From Mesorhizobium erdmanii USDA 3471 (GTDB lineage: Bacteria > Pseudomonadota > Alphaproteobacteria > Rhizobiales > Rhizobiaceae), in NCBI RefSeq assembly GCF_000472705.1, contig NZ_AXAE01000026.1:1-64000 (forward strand): a DNA stretch of 64,000 nucleotides, read 5' to 3'. Numbering within the stretch: the first letter of the stretch is position 1; each line of letters starts with the position of its first letter. Under the pieces are notes generated by a model. That model saw nothing but the letters and a program-made list of their open reading frames with translations. It did not search any database and was not told the DNA's origin. Of the stretch, positions 1-8,457 are shown piece after piece. The position numbers and the translations under genes were made by a program.

Positions 1-112
1 GTTGTCAGGTTGGATTCGCTATCCCGTACCGTGACGGTCGCAAGCCGTTGTGGCCTACAGGTTGAAATACCAATCGTATTGCCACGTCCCCAACCACCCG
101 AATGGAGACCTC

Positions 113-223
113 ATGTATCGCACTCTCATTCCAGCCGCCTTCGCGGGCATCTTCGCCGGAGCTGTTCTGGCTGCCGGCACCTGCTGCACGGCCGCGACAC
201 CTTCGGCCGAACTGGTTTCCTAA
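113..223 (+). CDS. Small exported peptide, 36 aa
   Basis: A 36-codon reading frame starts at an ATG preceded by GGAG five bases upstream and ends in TAA 23 bases before the next gene. The peptide is Met-Tyr-Arg followed by an Ala/Gly/Leu-rich hydrophobic stretch, then a Cys-Cys pair and a short polar tail, so it resembles a bare signal sequence or membrane-anchored micropeptide. The Cys is preceded by Gly-Thr, which is not a proper lipobox, so a lipoprotein call is not supported. No family is recognised. It is likely co-transcribed with the glycine-rich protein that follows. The call rests on the ribosome-binding site and on composition only. Confidence 0.45.
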   Translation: MYRTLIPAAFAGIFAGAVLAAGTCCTAATPSAELVS

Positions 224-246
224 CAGCACTCCACGAGGAGGATAAG

Positions 247-645
247 ATGACCAAGATTTCCTTCAATAGATTCGTCTGGCTCACGCTGCGTGCATCGACG
301 GCGCTGATGCTCACCATTGCACCCTACCACTTGGCGCTTCATGGCGCTGCCAAGCTCGTGCCGGCCGCTGCCCACGCCGAATCCGAGGGCGGTGGCGGCA
401 GCGGCGGTGGCGACGGCGGCAGCGGCGGTGGCGGTGGCGACGGCGGCGGCGGCGGCGGTGGCGAGCACGATGGCGGCAATAGCCACAGCAGCAGCGGAAG
501 TTCTAGTGGCCATGATGGCGACTCGGAATCTGCTGACGACCAGGGTGGGGACAAAGCGGAGAACTCCGGCACTGGCGCAGGTTCCGGTACCGAGACCGAC
601 GGACCCGATGCCTCATCTTCCGTGCCAACGGTGACGGACAACTAG
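247..645 (+). CDS. Glycine-rich secreted protein, 132 aa
   Basis: The start ATG follows a GAGGAGG ribosome-binding site, which argues against longer upstream readings. Residues 1-45 form a signal-like segment: a basic N-terminus, a hydrophobic core, and an AHA-type cleavage region near residue 45. Residues 47-75 are almost pure Gly with Ser and Asp, followed by a Ser/His/Asp/Gly tail to residue 132. There is no recognisable domain and no Cys. The composition suggests an unstructured exported or cell-surface protein. Synonymous GGC/GGT repetition makes long spurious frames on both strands here. Function unknown. Confidence 0.7.
   Translation: MTKISFNRFVWLTLRASTALMLTIAPYHLALHGAAKLVPAAAHAESEGGGGSGGGDGGSGGGGGDGGGGGGGEHDGGNSHSSSGSSSGHDGDSESADDQGGDKAENSGTGAGSGTETDGPDASSSVPTVTDN
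366..475 (+). repeat. GGC/GGT low-complexity tract inside the glycine-rich gene
   Basis: Repeated GGC, GGT and AGC codons encode the poly-glycine segment of the secreted protein. The tract has a roughly 3-base period with no longer exact unit, so it could vary in length between strains by slippage. It explains the dense false reading frames in all six frames at this place. Confidence 0.6.
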
Positions 646-671
646 ACGCGTCCCGCATAGTTCGGCGCATT

Positions 672-703
672 GGCCCGCTTGCGGAGGCGCGGCGGGCCTT
701 TCT
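672..703 (+). terminator. Rho-independent terminator after the glycine-rich gene
   Basis: GGCCCGC (672-678) pairs with GCGGGCC (692-698) around a 13-base loop and is followed by TTTCT. It sits 27 bases after the stop codon of the glycine-rich protein. Confidence 0.6.
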
Positions 704-1053
704 GAGGTAGTGCACCCACAGGCGGGCGGGCCAGGATTTTGGCCCTGGGGGCGTGGATTTCCACCGACTTCGCAACTGATCCGCCGTAAGCGTGGAAGCC
801 GTCCTGAAAACGATGTTGGAACAGGTTTCTGATCTGTTGGCCAAGGCCCGGCCACCTCTATCGATAGCTCCCCGATCGTCGACGAAAAGCAAACCTTCTC
901 TGCTGAGACGGAGCGCGATCAAGTTGCTCCATCTGGCCGATTGGCCCGGATCCGTCGGCAGCCAGGCAGGTAAGGCATAGACACTCCCAGCAAACGCGTC
1001 GAACAGATGACCCGTAGGGCGTCGACGCGCGTTTCGCCTCGACTTCCGAGAAC
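704..1053. other. Intergenic stretch without a supported gene
   Basis: About 350 bases between the terminator and the stop codon of the LysR gene. Frames exist on both strands but none has a convincing ribosome-binding site, composition or recognisable family. I see no hairpin or repeat of note apart from the upstream terminator. Confidence 0.4.
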
Positions 1054-1923
1054 TTACCGGATCGGAGTCTCGCCGCGAAACAGCGGCTGGTGCGCTTGCA
1101 TCAGGGCGGCAATCCGGCCGGCGACTTTTCGCACCGGCGGGGCGTGACGTTCCTCGTGATGGGTGACGATCCATTGGTCGGTTTCGAGTTCGGGGATGGG
1201 CTGGGCGACACGGACCAGCCGCGGATCGCTGTCGCCGACAAAGCACGGAAAGACCGAAAGGCCGGCGCCGGCGGCCACCAGTTCGCGCACCGAATGGGTG
1301 TTGTTGCCGCGCACGGCGATACGGTCGCCGTGATGGGCCTGCAGCCAGCGCGCCGAGGCAATGTTTGCCCCTTCACCGGTGACGCCGACGAACAGACCGG
1401 CGGCGATGCCGTTGACCAGGTGGCGTCCGGAATAGATGGCGTGGGCGACCTTGCCGCTCTGACGGCCAGCCAGCCACTGCTCGGTCGGCCGTTCGCTGCG
1501 GATGCCGATGTCGGCGGCGCGGCGACCGATGTCGACCCGGTCGGTGGTGGTGACGAACTCCACCCTGATGCCGTCATCGACCGTCCAGACCTCGCCGATA
1601 TGGCCTGAAATGAAAGCCGAGGTCCATGGTCCGGCCGAGACGCGGACAATGCGATCCGGCAGGCTTCCTTCACGCCAGCGGGTGAGCGATTGCATCGCCG
1701 CCTCGACGTCCTCGGCGCGCCGCAGCAGTTCCTCGCCGACCGGGGTCAGCCGGTAGCCGGTCTGCTGGCGCACGAACAGGGGTTCGCCGATCTGCCTTTC
1801 GAGCGCGGTTACGCGTCGTCCAAGCGTGGCCGCACTGAGGCGCGTGGTTGCCGTCGCCGCGCTAAGGCCGCCCAGCCGCGCAACGTCGAGAAACAGCCTT
1901 AAATCGTCCCAGCCAATATTCAT
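1054..1923 (-). CDS. LysR family transcriptional regulator
   Basis: A 289-residue regulator beginning MNIGWDDLRLFL, the usual LysR opening. The N-terminal winged helix-turn-helix covers residues 5-65 (GGLSAATATTRLSAATLGRR region, then the PLFVRQ wing) and the effector-binding domain follows. The frame is open further upstream, but the ATG at 1923 places the helix-turn-helix correctly and gives a normal length. The helix-turn-helix is of the subgroup in which LSAATLGRRVTALE replaces the commoner LSQPAVSRQIRALE. It is divergent from the small DUF1127 gene 237 bases away. Its target is not evident; it may control itself or that gene. Confidence 0.85.
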   Translation of the reverse strand: MNIGWDDLRLFLDVARLGGLSAATATTRLSAATLGRRVTALERQIGEPLFVRQQTGYRLTPVGEELLRRAEDVEAAMQSLTRWREGSLPDRIVRVSAGPWTSAFISGHIGEVWTVDDGIRVEFVTTTDRVDIGRRAADIGIRSERPTEQWLAGRQSGKVAHAIYSGRHLVNGIAAGLFVGVTGEGANIASARWLQAHHGDRIAVRGNNTHSVRELVAAGAGLSVFPCFVGDSDPRLVRVAQPIPELETDQWIVTHHEERHAPPVRKVAGRIAALMQAHQPLFRGETPIR

Positions 1924-2159
1924 TTTGCAGAAATGAAAAATACCTTGCGACCTTGGCTGTAGCGCAAAGCCGGCATGATGCGCAAGTATGCGGGCGTTGG
2001 CGATATTGGAAAACCCTGCTTGCCGAAACATCGGCAAGCGCCCCGGTTGGCCTGGAAGCCAATGCAATCCTTTCGCGCACGCATGCATCTGCACCAGATG
2101 CTTTGCGTTTTTCGATCAACCCAAGGGCGTGGATATTCCGCGCGGCAAAGGAGACGATC

Positions 2160-2315
2160 ATGTTGTACGGACTGAGAGACCGTTTCGCCCGCTGGCTTGT
2201 CTACCGCCGGACGGTTGCGAGCTTGCGGCGGGTTCCGGACAGCACGCTGGCGGATGCCGGCATTTCTCGCTCGGAGATCCGCGAGCATGCCCGCTACGCC
2301 AGCCTGCGCCGCTGA
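2160..2315 (+). CDS. DUF1127 domain-containing small protein, 51 aa
   Basis: A 51-residue basic protein of the DUF1127 (YjiS-like) type. It has an amphipathic N-terminal helix with WLVYRR, then the characteristic LRRVPDSTLADAGISRSEIREHAR pattern (L, D, L, D, G, R positions conserved). GGAGA eight bases upstream serves as ribosome-binding site. Members of this family in alphaproteobacteria are small, Arg-rich proteins, some implicated in RNA handling and phosphate or carbon stress. Which role applies here is unknown. The gene ends two bases before the stop of the convergent LysR gene. Confidence 0.8.
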   Translation: MLYGLRDRFARWLVYRRTVASLRRVPDSTLADAGISRSEIREHARYASLRR

Positions 2316-2317
2316 AG

Positions 2318-3205
2318 CTAGCGGTGGAGGGGAATCTCCGCCGACAGCCATTGCAGGAACAGCGCAGCCGACCGCGAGAGGCGGCGCTGTTGATTGGGCA
2401 CCGCATGCAGGGCAACAGGTAGGATTTCCCCCGCGCCGAAGGGCGCCACCAGCCGCCCCGAACTGAGGTAGCTTGCCGCATAAGTCGACATGACGGCCGT
2501 GATGCCGCCGGCGCATGCCGCGATCTCCAGGGCCGCTGCCGCATTGTCGGCCTTGATCGGCGCCTTTTGCGGCGCGATGACGATGTTTTCCTTCTTGGCC
2601 CAGAGATCCAGCAGATGCATCCTGCCCTGGACATAGATGAGCCGGGCGGCGTTGAACCAGGTCGCGCCGGGCTTCGCCCCGGCCTGGCGACCGGTTTCTG
2701 GGTCGCAGACAAGCACCAGCCGCTCTTGCCCCAGTTGCACGGCACCCGATACAGGCTGCAACGGATTGAGCGCCAGAATGCTCAGATCCGCTAGCTCCAC
2801 GTTGGGATCGGTCCAGATCGTGCTGTTCAGCCGGACCTCGATACGTGGATGGGCGGCGGAAAAACCGGCCAGGTGCTGTGCGAGCCACAGCGTGACGAAG
2901 CTGAGCGGAGCTGAGACCGTCACGCTGGTCTGCGCCTGTGCGCCCAGCATCCCTTCGGTCGCCGCCTCGGCCCGATCCAGAGCCTCGGCTATTCCCGGCA
3001 GATAGGCGGTGCCGACTTCGGTGAGCTCCAAACCGTTGCTCCTCCGGTGGAAGAGCGGCCGGGCGAAGAATTGCTCCAGCGCCCGAACCCGCTGGCTGAT
3101 CGCCGCCTGGGTGCAATTCAACTCCTCGGCGGCCCGGGTGAAGCTCAGATGCCGTGCCGCCGCTTCAAAGGCTTCCAGATAGGTAAGATGCGGGAGATTT
3201 CGCAT
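2318..3205 (-). CDS. LysR family regulator, GcvA-like
   Basis: A 295-residue LysR protein starting MRNLPHLTYLEAFEAAARHLSFTRAAEEL. The 'L..L..FEAAAR..SFT.AA.EL..TQ.A.S.R...LE' pattern is that of the GcvA subgroup, with a substrate-binding domain from about residue 90. An ATG eight codons further upstream is possible, but GAGG precedes the second ATG at good spacing, so I use 3205. It is divergent from soxB, with 127 bases between the starts. GcvA-type proteins often govern glycine or methylamine-type catabolic genes, so it probably regulates the sarcosine-oxidase-like operon. That assignment is inferred from position. Confidence 0.85.
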   Translation of the reverse strand: MRNLPHLTYLEAFEAAARHLSFTRAAEELNCTQAAISQRVRALEQFFARPLFHRRSNGLELTEVGTAYLPGIAEALDRAEAATEGMLGAQAQTSVTVSAPLSFVTLWLAQHLAGFSAAHPRIEVRLNSTIWTDPNVELADLSILALNPLQPVSGAVQLGQERLVLVCDPETGRQAGAKPGATWFNAARLIYVQGRMHLLDLWAKKENIVIAPQKAPIKADNAAAALEIAACAGGITAVMSTYAASYLSSGRLVAPFGAGEILPVALHAVPNQQRRLSRSAALFLQWLSAEIPLHR

Positions 3206-3332
3206 GGAGACCTCATTCAGATTTCTCATGCATTACGAAAACGATGTCACTGGGTAAAGAACGATTTCTTGCGCCATGGCCGCCCGGCGCGTCTTCTGAA
3301 GTCCATTCCCAGCCGCCGAACCGCAGGAAATC

Positions 3333-4574
3333 ATGCCTCTCTCTTTGCTGAAATACGGCCTGCGCGCCAGGCATGTTTCCTTTCGCGACATCCCTTCGAC
3401 GCCCGAGCTGAAACGATCCTACGACGTGGTGATCATCGGCGGCGGCGGCCATGGTCTCGCGGCGGCTTACTACCTGTCCAACGTTCACGGCATCCGCAAC
3501 GTCGCCGTGCTGGAAAAGGGCTATCTCGCCGGCGGCAATACGGCGCGCAACACCACCACGATCCGCTCGAACTACATGACCGAGGAATCGGTCCGCTTCT
3601 ACAAGGAAGGGGTCGAACTGTTCGAGACGATGTCGCGGGATCTCGGCTTCAACGTCATGTTTTCGCAGCGCGGGCAGCTGACGCTCGCGCATTCGGAGGC
3701 GACGATGCGCAGTTTCCACCTGCGCGCCGAGATGGGCAAGCATATGGGCACCAGGATCGAAGTGGCCGATGTCCAGACGGTGAAAGCGCTTTGCCCGCAT
3801 CTCAACCTCGACCTCGGCGGCCAGCACGAGGTGATGGGCGGGCTCTGGCATGCCGACGGCGGCACCGCCCGCCATGACGCCGTGGCCTGGGGCTATGCCA
3901 AACATGCCAGCCGGCGCGGCGTGGAAATCCATCAACGCACGGAAGTGACCGGCTTCGAACTGGCGGGCGGCCGGGTCACGCACGTCAGGACGAACCGCGG
4001 CACGATCGCCGCCGGACAGGTGCTGCAGGCCGTCGGCGGACTCAACGGCCAGGTCGCCGCCATGGCGGGCATCCGGCTGCCGATACGCTGCTTCCCGTTG
4101 CAGGCAATGGTGACGCAGCCGCTGAAGCCATTCCTGGACATACTCGTCTCATCCGCCAATCTGCACACCTATCTGGTGCAATCCTCGCGTGGCGAGGTCG
4201 TCATCGGCGGCGGCTCCGATCCCTACCAGTTGGCCTCGACGCGCTCGACGCTGGACCAGAAGGAACATCTGGCCGAAGGCGCGCTGCACCTCTTCCCCTT
4301 CCTGCACAAGGTCAAGCTGTTGCGGCAGTGGGCCGGGATCACCGACATGACGCCCGACTACAGCCCGATCATGGGGGCATCGCCGTTGCGGAACTACTGG
4401 CTGGACTGCGGCTGGGGCACCTGGGGCTTCAAGGCGACACCGGTGGCCGGCAAGCGGATGGCCGAGACCATCGCCACCGGGCGCGTGCCCGATGTCCTGC
4501 AACCATTCGACCTGCGCCGGTTCGACAGCTTCGCGCTGCTGAACGAGATGGGCGCCACGGCCGCCAGCCACTGA
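3333..4574 (+). CDS. soxB: Sarcosine oxidase-type beta subunit (FAD/FMN)
   Basis: A 413-residue flavoprotein matching the beta subunit of heterotetrameric sarcosine oxidase. The dinucleotide-binding motif GGGGHGLAAAYYL is at about residues 36-48, the ARNTT segment near 71-75, and GGTARHD near 177-182. The His at about 181 sits where the covalent FMN-linking His lies in the family. The C-terminus has the usual WGTWGFKATPVAG pattern. In the family the enzyme oxidatively demethylates sarcosine to glycine and transfers the methyl carbon to tetrahydrofolate. It is first in a tight B-D-A-G operon. The delta subunit is unusual, so the true substrate may not be sarcosine. Confidence 0.9.
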   Translation: MPLSLLKYGLRARHVSFRDIPSTPELKRSYDVVIIGGGGHGLAAAYYLSNVHGIRNVAVLEKGYLAGGNTARNTTTIRSNYMTEESVRFYKEGVELFETMSRDLGFNVMFSQRGQLTLAHSEATMRSFHLRAEMGKHMGTRIEVADVQTVKALCPHLNLDLGGQHEVMGGLWHADGGTARHDAVAWGYAKHASRRGVEIHQRTEVTGFELAGGRVTHVRTNRGTIAAGQVLQAVGGLNGQVAAMAGIRLPIRCFPLQAMVTQPLKPFLDILVSSANLHTYLVQSSRGEVVIGGGSDPYQLASTRSTLDQKEHLAEGALHLFPFLHKVKLLRQWAGITDMTPDYSPIMGASPLRNYWLDCGWGTWGFKATPVAGKRMAETIATGRVPDVLQPFDLRRFDSFALLNEMGATAASH

Positions 4575-4585
4575 CGGGTGCACCG

Positions 4586-4837
4586 ATGAAGCTTTTGACC
4601 TGCCCGGTGAACGGGCCACGCAACATCACCGAATTTCAGTATCTCGGGCCGGTCCGCGAGGCCAGCACCGAACAGCCCGAGCAACTGATCGAAGGCCTGT
4701 TCTACGCCGAGAACCCGCTTGGCGTGATGCGGGAGTGGTGGCGGCACACACCGTCCAACACCGTGCTGATCGCCGAACGCCACACCGTCAGCGACGAGAT
4801 CGTCGCCACCTATCTTCCCAATCGAAAGCCTGCCTGA
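4586..4837 (+). CDS. soxD: Sarcosine oxidase-type delta subunit lacking zinc cysteines
   Basis: An 83-residue protein opening MKLLTCPVNGPRN, the family opening MxLxxCPxCGxRN with the second Cys replaced by Asn. Further on, WWRHTPSN corresponds to the family WxHxxGC, so His is kept but the following Cys is lost. Two of the four zinc ligands known for the delta subunit are therefore missing. It lies 11 bases after soxB and one base before soxA. It probably still acts as a structural subunit, but zinc binding is doubtful. It is shorter than the usual 90-100 residues. Confidence 0.85.
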   Translation: MKLLTCPVNGPRNITEFQYLGPVREASTEQPEQLIEGLFYAENPLGVMREWWRHTPSNTVLIAERHTVSDEIVATYLPNRKPA

Positions 4838-4838
4838 C

Positions 4839-7733
4839 ATGACCGAACGGTTGCCGCTTCCCTGGGGATCGCGTCTCGACCGCACCCAAAAAATCCGTTT
4901 CGATTTCGACGGCCGGCCGCTCGAGGGTTTCGCCGGCGACTGCATTGCCTCGGCCATGGCCGGCAGCGATCGCTGGATCCTGTCGCGCTCCTTCAAGTAC
5001 CACCGCCCGCGCGGCATTCTGACCATGGCAGGGCAGGACGCCAACACGCTGGTGCAGCTGCCCGACGAGCCGAATGTCCGCGCCGATCTGCGCCCGATCG
5101 CCGAAGGATTGAAGGTCACCGCCCAGAACGTCAACGGAACGGCCGAACGCGACCGGAGCGCCGTGCTCGACAGGCTGGGCCGCTTCATGCCTGTCGGTTT
5201 CTATTACCGCAGCTTCGTTGGCCCCGGCGCGAAGAGCTGGCTCAAATTCTGGGAGCCGATGATCCGCGGATCGGCCGGCCTCGGCAAGGTCGACCTCACC
5301 GCCGGTCATGGCCACTATGTCAGGGAAAACCTGCACACCGACGTGCTGGTCGTGGGTGGTGGTCCGGCCGGGCTTTCGGCCGCCATCAAGGCAGCCGAGG
5401 CGGGTGCCGGAGTGCTGCTGGTCGATCTGAACCGCGAACTCGGCGGCGCGTTGACCTATGCGCGCTTCGGGCTCGAGACGGCGGAGGCAGAGGCGACGCT
5501 GAAGACGCTGCGCGACGCAGCCGGAAAGCTGGGCAATGTGCGGGTGCTGACCGGCGCCACATGCAATGGCTGGTTTGCCGACAACTGGCTTCCAGTGCTG
5601 CAGGGCGAGACGCTCTACCGCGTTCGCGCCAAGCAGGTAGTGGTGGCCGCGGGGTCGCATGAACAGCCCCTGGTGTTTCGCAACAACGACCTGCCGGGCA
5701 TCCTTCTGTCGTCCGCGGCGCAGCGGCTGATGCGCCACTACGCGGTTCGCCCCGGCCGGCGCGCGGTGGTTTTTGCCGGCAACCGGGATGGATATCTCAC
5801 CGCTCTTGACCTTCTCGATGCCGGCGTGCCGTTGGTCGCCGTTCTCGCCCCCGCCGCCGATGCATCCGGCAACCCCCTGGCGAAAAACCTGGTCGAGCGT
5901 GGCGTCCGCATCATCCCTGATGTCACCGTCACGGAAGCGTTGGGGACCGCGGGCAATCGCCATGTAAGAGCTATCCGCTTCAGCACGCCCGAACATGGCA
6001 CGCAGCTGCTGGAGTGCGATCATTTCGTGGTCGCGGCCGGCTATACGCCGTCTTACCAGCTGCCGCTGCATGCCGGCGCGAAGCTCGGATTTGACGAGAC
6101 CAGCCGGCAATTCGTGCTGAGCAATCTGCCGCAGGCGTTTCATGTCGCCGGATCGGCTGCGGGCTATTTCGAGCTGAAATCGGTGCTGCGCAGCGGCGAG
6201 ATCGCCGGCGCTACGGCGGCACGGGAGGCGGGGCACGATGCCGACCTGCCGGCGATCATTCCGGATGCCAGCGCGGCAAGGATGAACTATTTTCAGCCGC
6301 TGTACGCCCATGCCAAGGGGCGGGACTTCGTGGATTTCGACGAGGATCTGCAGGTCAAGGATATCAGGAACGCCGTCAGCGACGGCTATAGCGAGCTCGA
6401 GCTGGTGAAGCGCTACTCCACCGTCGGCATGGGGCCGTCGCAGGGACGGCATTCGGCTTTGATGACGGCCAGGATCGTCGCGGCGGAAACGGGCCGCACG
6501 GTGGGCGAGGTCGGTATCACAACATCCAGGCCGCCATTCGGTCCGGAAAAACTGGGACTGCTAGCCGGCCCGAACCATGTGCCCTACCGGCATACGGCGA
6601 TCCACGCCGACCATGTCGCCGGCGGCGCGAAACTGACACCCGCCGGTGCGTGGTGGCGACCGCTGCATTACGGTGGAAATGGCGACGTCCACAAGACGAT
6701 CGCCGACGAGGTCAGGCTGGTGCGGGACAAGGTCGGCATGCTCGACGTTTCGACCCTAGGCAAGCTGGCGATACGAGGGGCGGATGCCGGCGCTTTCCTC
6801 GACCGCGTCTATACGATGGCGCATGCCAGGCAGCCGGTGGGACGCGTGCGCTACTGCCTGATGCTGAACGACATGGGATCGGTCATCGATGATGGCGTGG
6901 CCTTCCGGTTGTCCGAGACCGAATTCTACGTGACCGCAACCACCGGCGCCGTCGCCCGCGTCTTCACCGACATGCTGTTCCTCAACACGCAATGGGGCAT
7001 GCGGGTCGATATCCAGAACGCCACGGCCGCCTTCGCCGCGATCAACGTCACCGGCCTTTTCGCGCGCAAGGTGCTCGAGGCGCTGGGCGGCGACATCGAT
7101 CTCTCTCCGGATGGCTTCCCCTATCTCAACGGCCGTAGCGGCGTGATCGGCGGATGCCCGGCGCGCGTCATGCGCATAGGCTTTACAGGCGAGCTCAGCT
7201 ATGAGCTGCACGTGCCGCAATCCTTCGGCGCGGCGCTCTGGCGCAAGCTGCTGGAGGTGGGGGCGCCTCATGGTCTGCAACCCTATGGGCTGGAAGCCTC
7301 GCGCATCCTGCGCCTGGAAAAGGGCCACATCATCATCGGCCAGGATACCGACGCGCTGTCGACGCCGGACGAACTGGGCATGGGATGGGCGCTGTCGAAG
7401 GCCAAGACTCGATACCTGGGCAAGACCGCCATCGAGGCGCGCGGCAAGCTCGGCCTCAAGCGCAAGCTTTGCGGCTTCGAACTGCCCGAGGGCCACGGTA
7501 TCCGGCTGGCGGAATCCTGCCTCGTCTTGCGGGACGGACGCCCGGTGGGCTTTGTCACTTCGACCTGCTTTTCACCGACACTGGGCAAATGGATCGGCCT
7601 GGCCTATGCCGACCCGCGCGACGCGACGCCGGGATCCAGCCTGCACATACGGGGGCTGTGCGGTGGGGAAGTCCGGGCAAACGTGGTGCCCGCGCCATTC
7701 TATGATCCCGAAAACCAACGGCAGGAGATGTAG
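4839..7733 (+). CDS. soxA: Sarcosine oxidase-type alpha subunit
   Basis: A 964-residue protein with the family's domain order. Residues 10-110 form a ferredoxin-like fold without cluster cysteines, as is normal for this subunit. From about residue 168 DVLVVGGGPAGLSAA binds NAD(H), and from about 600 there is a GcvT/aminomethyltransferase-like module with its C-terminal barrel. In the family this subunit holds the NAD site and the tetrahydrofolate-dependent methyl-transfer site. The start is the ATG one base after the soxD stop. It is translationally linked to soxG, whose ATG follows the stop directly. No folate or serine-hydroxymethyltransferase gene is beside it. Confidence 0.92.
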   Translation: MTERLPLPWGSRLDRTQKIRFDFDGRPLEGFAGDCIASAMAGSDRWILSRSFKYHRPRGILTMAGQDANTLVQLPDEPNVRADLRPIAEGLKVTAQNVNGTAERDRSAVLDRLGRFMPVGFYYRSFVGPGAKSWLKFWEPMIRGSAGLGKVDLTAGHGHYVRENLHTDVLVVGGGPAGLSAAIKAAEAGAGVLLVDLNRELGGALTYARFGLETAEAEATLKTLRDAAGKLGNVRVLTGATCNGWFADNWLPVLQGETLYRVRAKQVVVAAGSHEQPLVFRNNDLPGILLSSAAQRLMRHYAVRPGRRAVVFAGNRDGYLTALDLLDAGVPLVAVLAPAADASGNPLAKNLVERGVRIIPDVTVTEALGTAGNRHVRAIRFSTPEHGTQLLECDHFVVAAGYTPSYQLPLHAGAKLGFDETSRQFVLSNLPQAFHVAGSAAGYFELKSVLRSGEIAGATAAREAGHDADLPAIIPDASAARMNYFQPLYAHAKGRDFVDFDEDLQVKDIRNAVSDGYSELELVKRYSTVGMGPSQGRHSALMTARIVAAETGRTVGEVGITTSRPPFGPEKLGLLAGPNHVPYRHTAIHADHVAGGAKLTPAGAWWRPLHYGGNGDVHKTIADEVRLVRDKVGMLDVSTLGKLAIRGADAGAFLDRVYTMAHARQPVGRVRYCLMLNDMGSVIDDGVAFRLSETEFYVTATTGAVARVFTDMLFLNTQWGMRVDIQNATAAFAAINVTGLFARKVLEALGGDIDLSPDGFPYLNGRSGVIGGCPARVMRIGFTGELSYELHVPQSFGAALWRKLLEVGAPHGLQPYGLEASRILRLEKGHIIIGQDTDALSTPDELGMGWALSKAKTRYLGKTAIEARGKLGLKRKLCGFELPEGHGIRLAESCLVLRDGRPVGFVTSTCFSPTLGKWIGLAYADPRDATPGSSLHIRGLCGGEVRANVVPAPFYDPENQRQEM

Positions 7734-8405
7734 ATGCTGCCGGGTAGCCATTCCGCATCGGCCGGTCATGCCGGGCATATCGATGCAAGCCTGCGCCATC
7801 ACGCCCTGGCGCAACGACTCGCGCGCAGGGAGGGGCTGCCGGGAGCGCATGAGAACGTCGTGCTCGATTGCACGCAAACCGAGCGCTTCGGGCTGCGTGG
7901 CCCCGGCACGATGGACTGGCTCGGTGAAGCAGGTCTATCCGTGCCGCAGGCAGTGAATACCGCCCTTACCTTGCCTTGCGGCACATCGGTGCTGCGGCTT
8001 GGCCAGCAGGAGGTGCTGCTTGCGGCACCTCCTGGCGGCAGCGGGACGCGGTTGCACGCACTGCGCAAGGCCTGGGGCGACAGCGAGCTTGCAGCCAAGG
8101 GATACGACGCCTATCGCGACGAGGGGTGGGCGTGGTTCGTGATATCGGGTCCGGCAGCGCCCGCGCTGATGCGACGGATCTCGATGGCCGACCTGAGGCC
8201 GGAAAGCCTGAAGCCAGGAAATCTCTCGCAGACCCGTGCCTTGCATCTGGACGCGGTCGTGGCCCGCTTCGACCGTTTCGGCGCGATCGCCTATGACATT
8301 TTCTTCGACATCGCCTCGGCGGCGTTTGCATTGGATGTCCTGACCGAGACGGCCGCGGGCACGAATGCCGGCTTTCAATTGGCGGCTCTCTACGCCACCG
8401 AATAA
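7734..8405 (+). CDS. soxG: Sarcosine oxidase-type gamma subunit
   Basis: A 223-residue protein whose ATG directly follows the soxA stop codon. The sequence resembles the gamma subunit: a GcvT-like beta-rich fold with 'WAWFVISGPAAPALMRRIS' and the 'TRALHLDAVVARFD' region typical of SoxG. It probably packs against the alpha subunit in the heterotetramer. Similarity of gamma subunits is generally low, so the call rests on operon position, length and these motifs together. It is the last gene of the operon. The next gene is convergent. Confidence 0.85.
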   Translation: MLPGSHSASAGHAGHIDASLRHHALAQRLARREGLPGAHENVVLDCTQTERFGLRGPGTMDWLGEAGLSVPQAVNTALTLPCGTSVLRLGQQEVLLAAPPGGSGTRLHALRKAWGDSELAAKGYDAYRDEGWAWFVISGPAAPALMRRISMADLRPESLKPGNLSQTRALHLDAVVARFDRFGAIAYDIFFDIASAAFALDVLTETAAGTNAGFQLAALYATE

Positions 8406-8457
8406 ATCGGCTTCGCCTGCTTCCCGTGCGGGGTCATCGTGAAGATCATGCCGCCGG

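Noticed and set aside
220..641. Long frames rich in Ala, Pro or Ser on both strands across the glycine tract
   Set aside because: They are shadows of the GGC/GGT repeats and lack start sites; only the frame starting at 247 has a ribosome-binding site and a signal peptide.
503..1246. Long minus-strand Arg-rich frame
   Set aside because: It runs through the terminator and into the LysR gene in another frame, with shadow-like composition and no start site.
4839..5170. Missing cluster cysteines in the ferredoxin-like N-terminus of the alpha subunit as an oddity
   Set aside because: The family's alpha subunit normally lacks an iron-sulfur cluster there, so it is not unusual.
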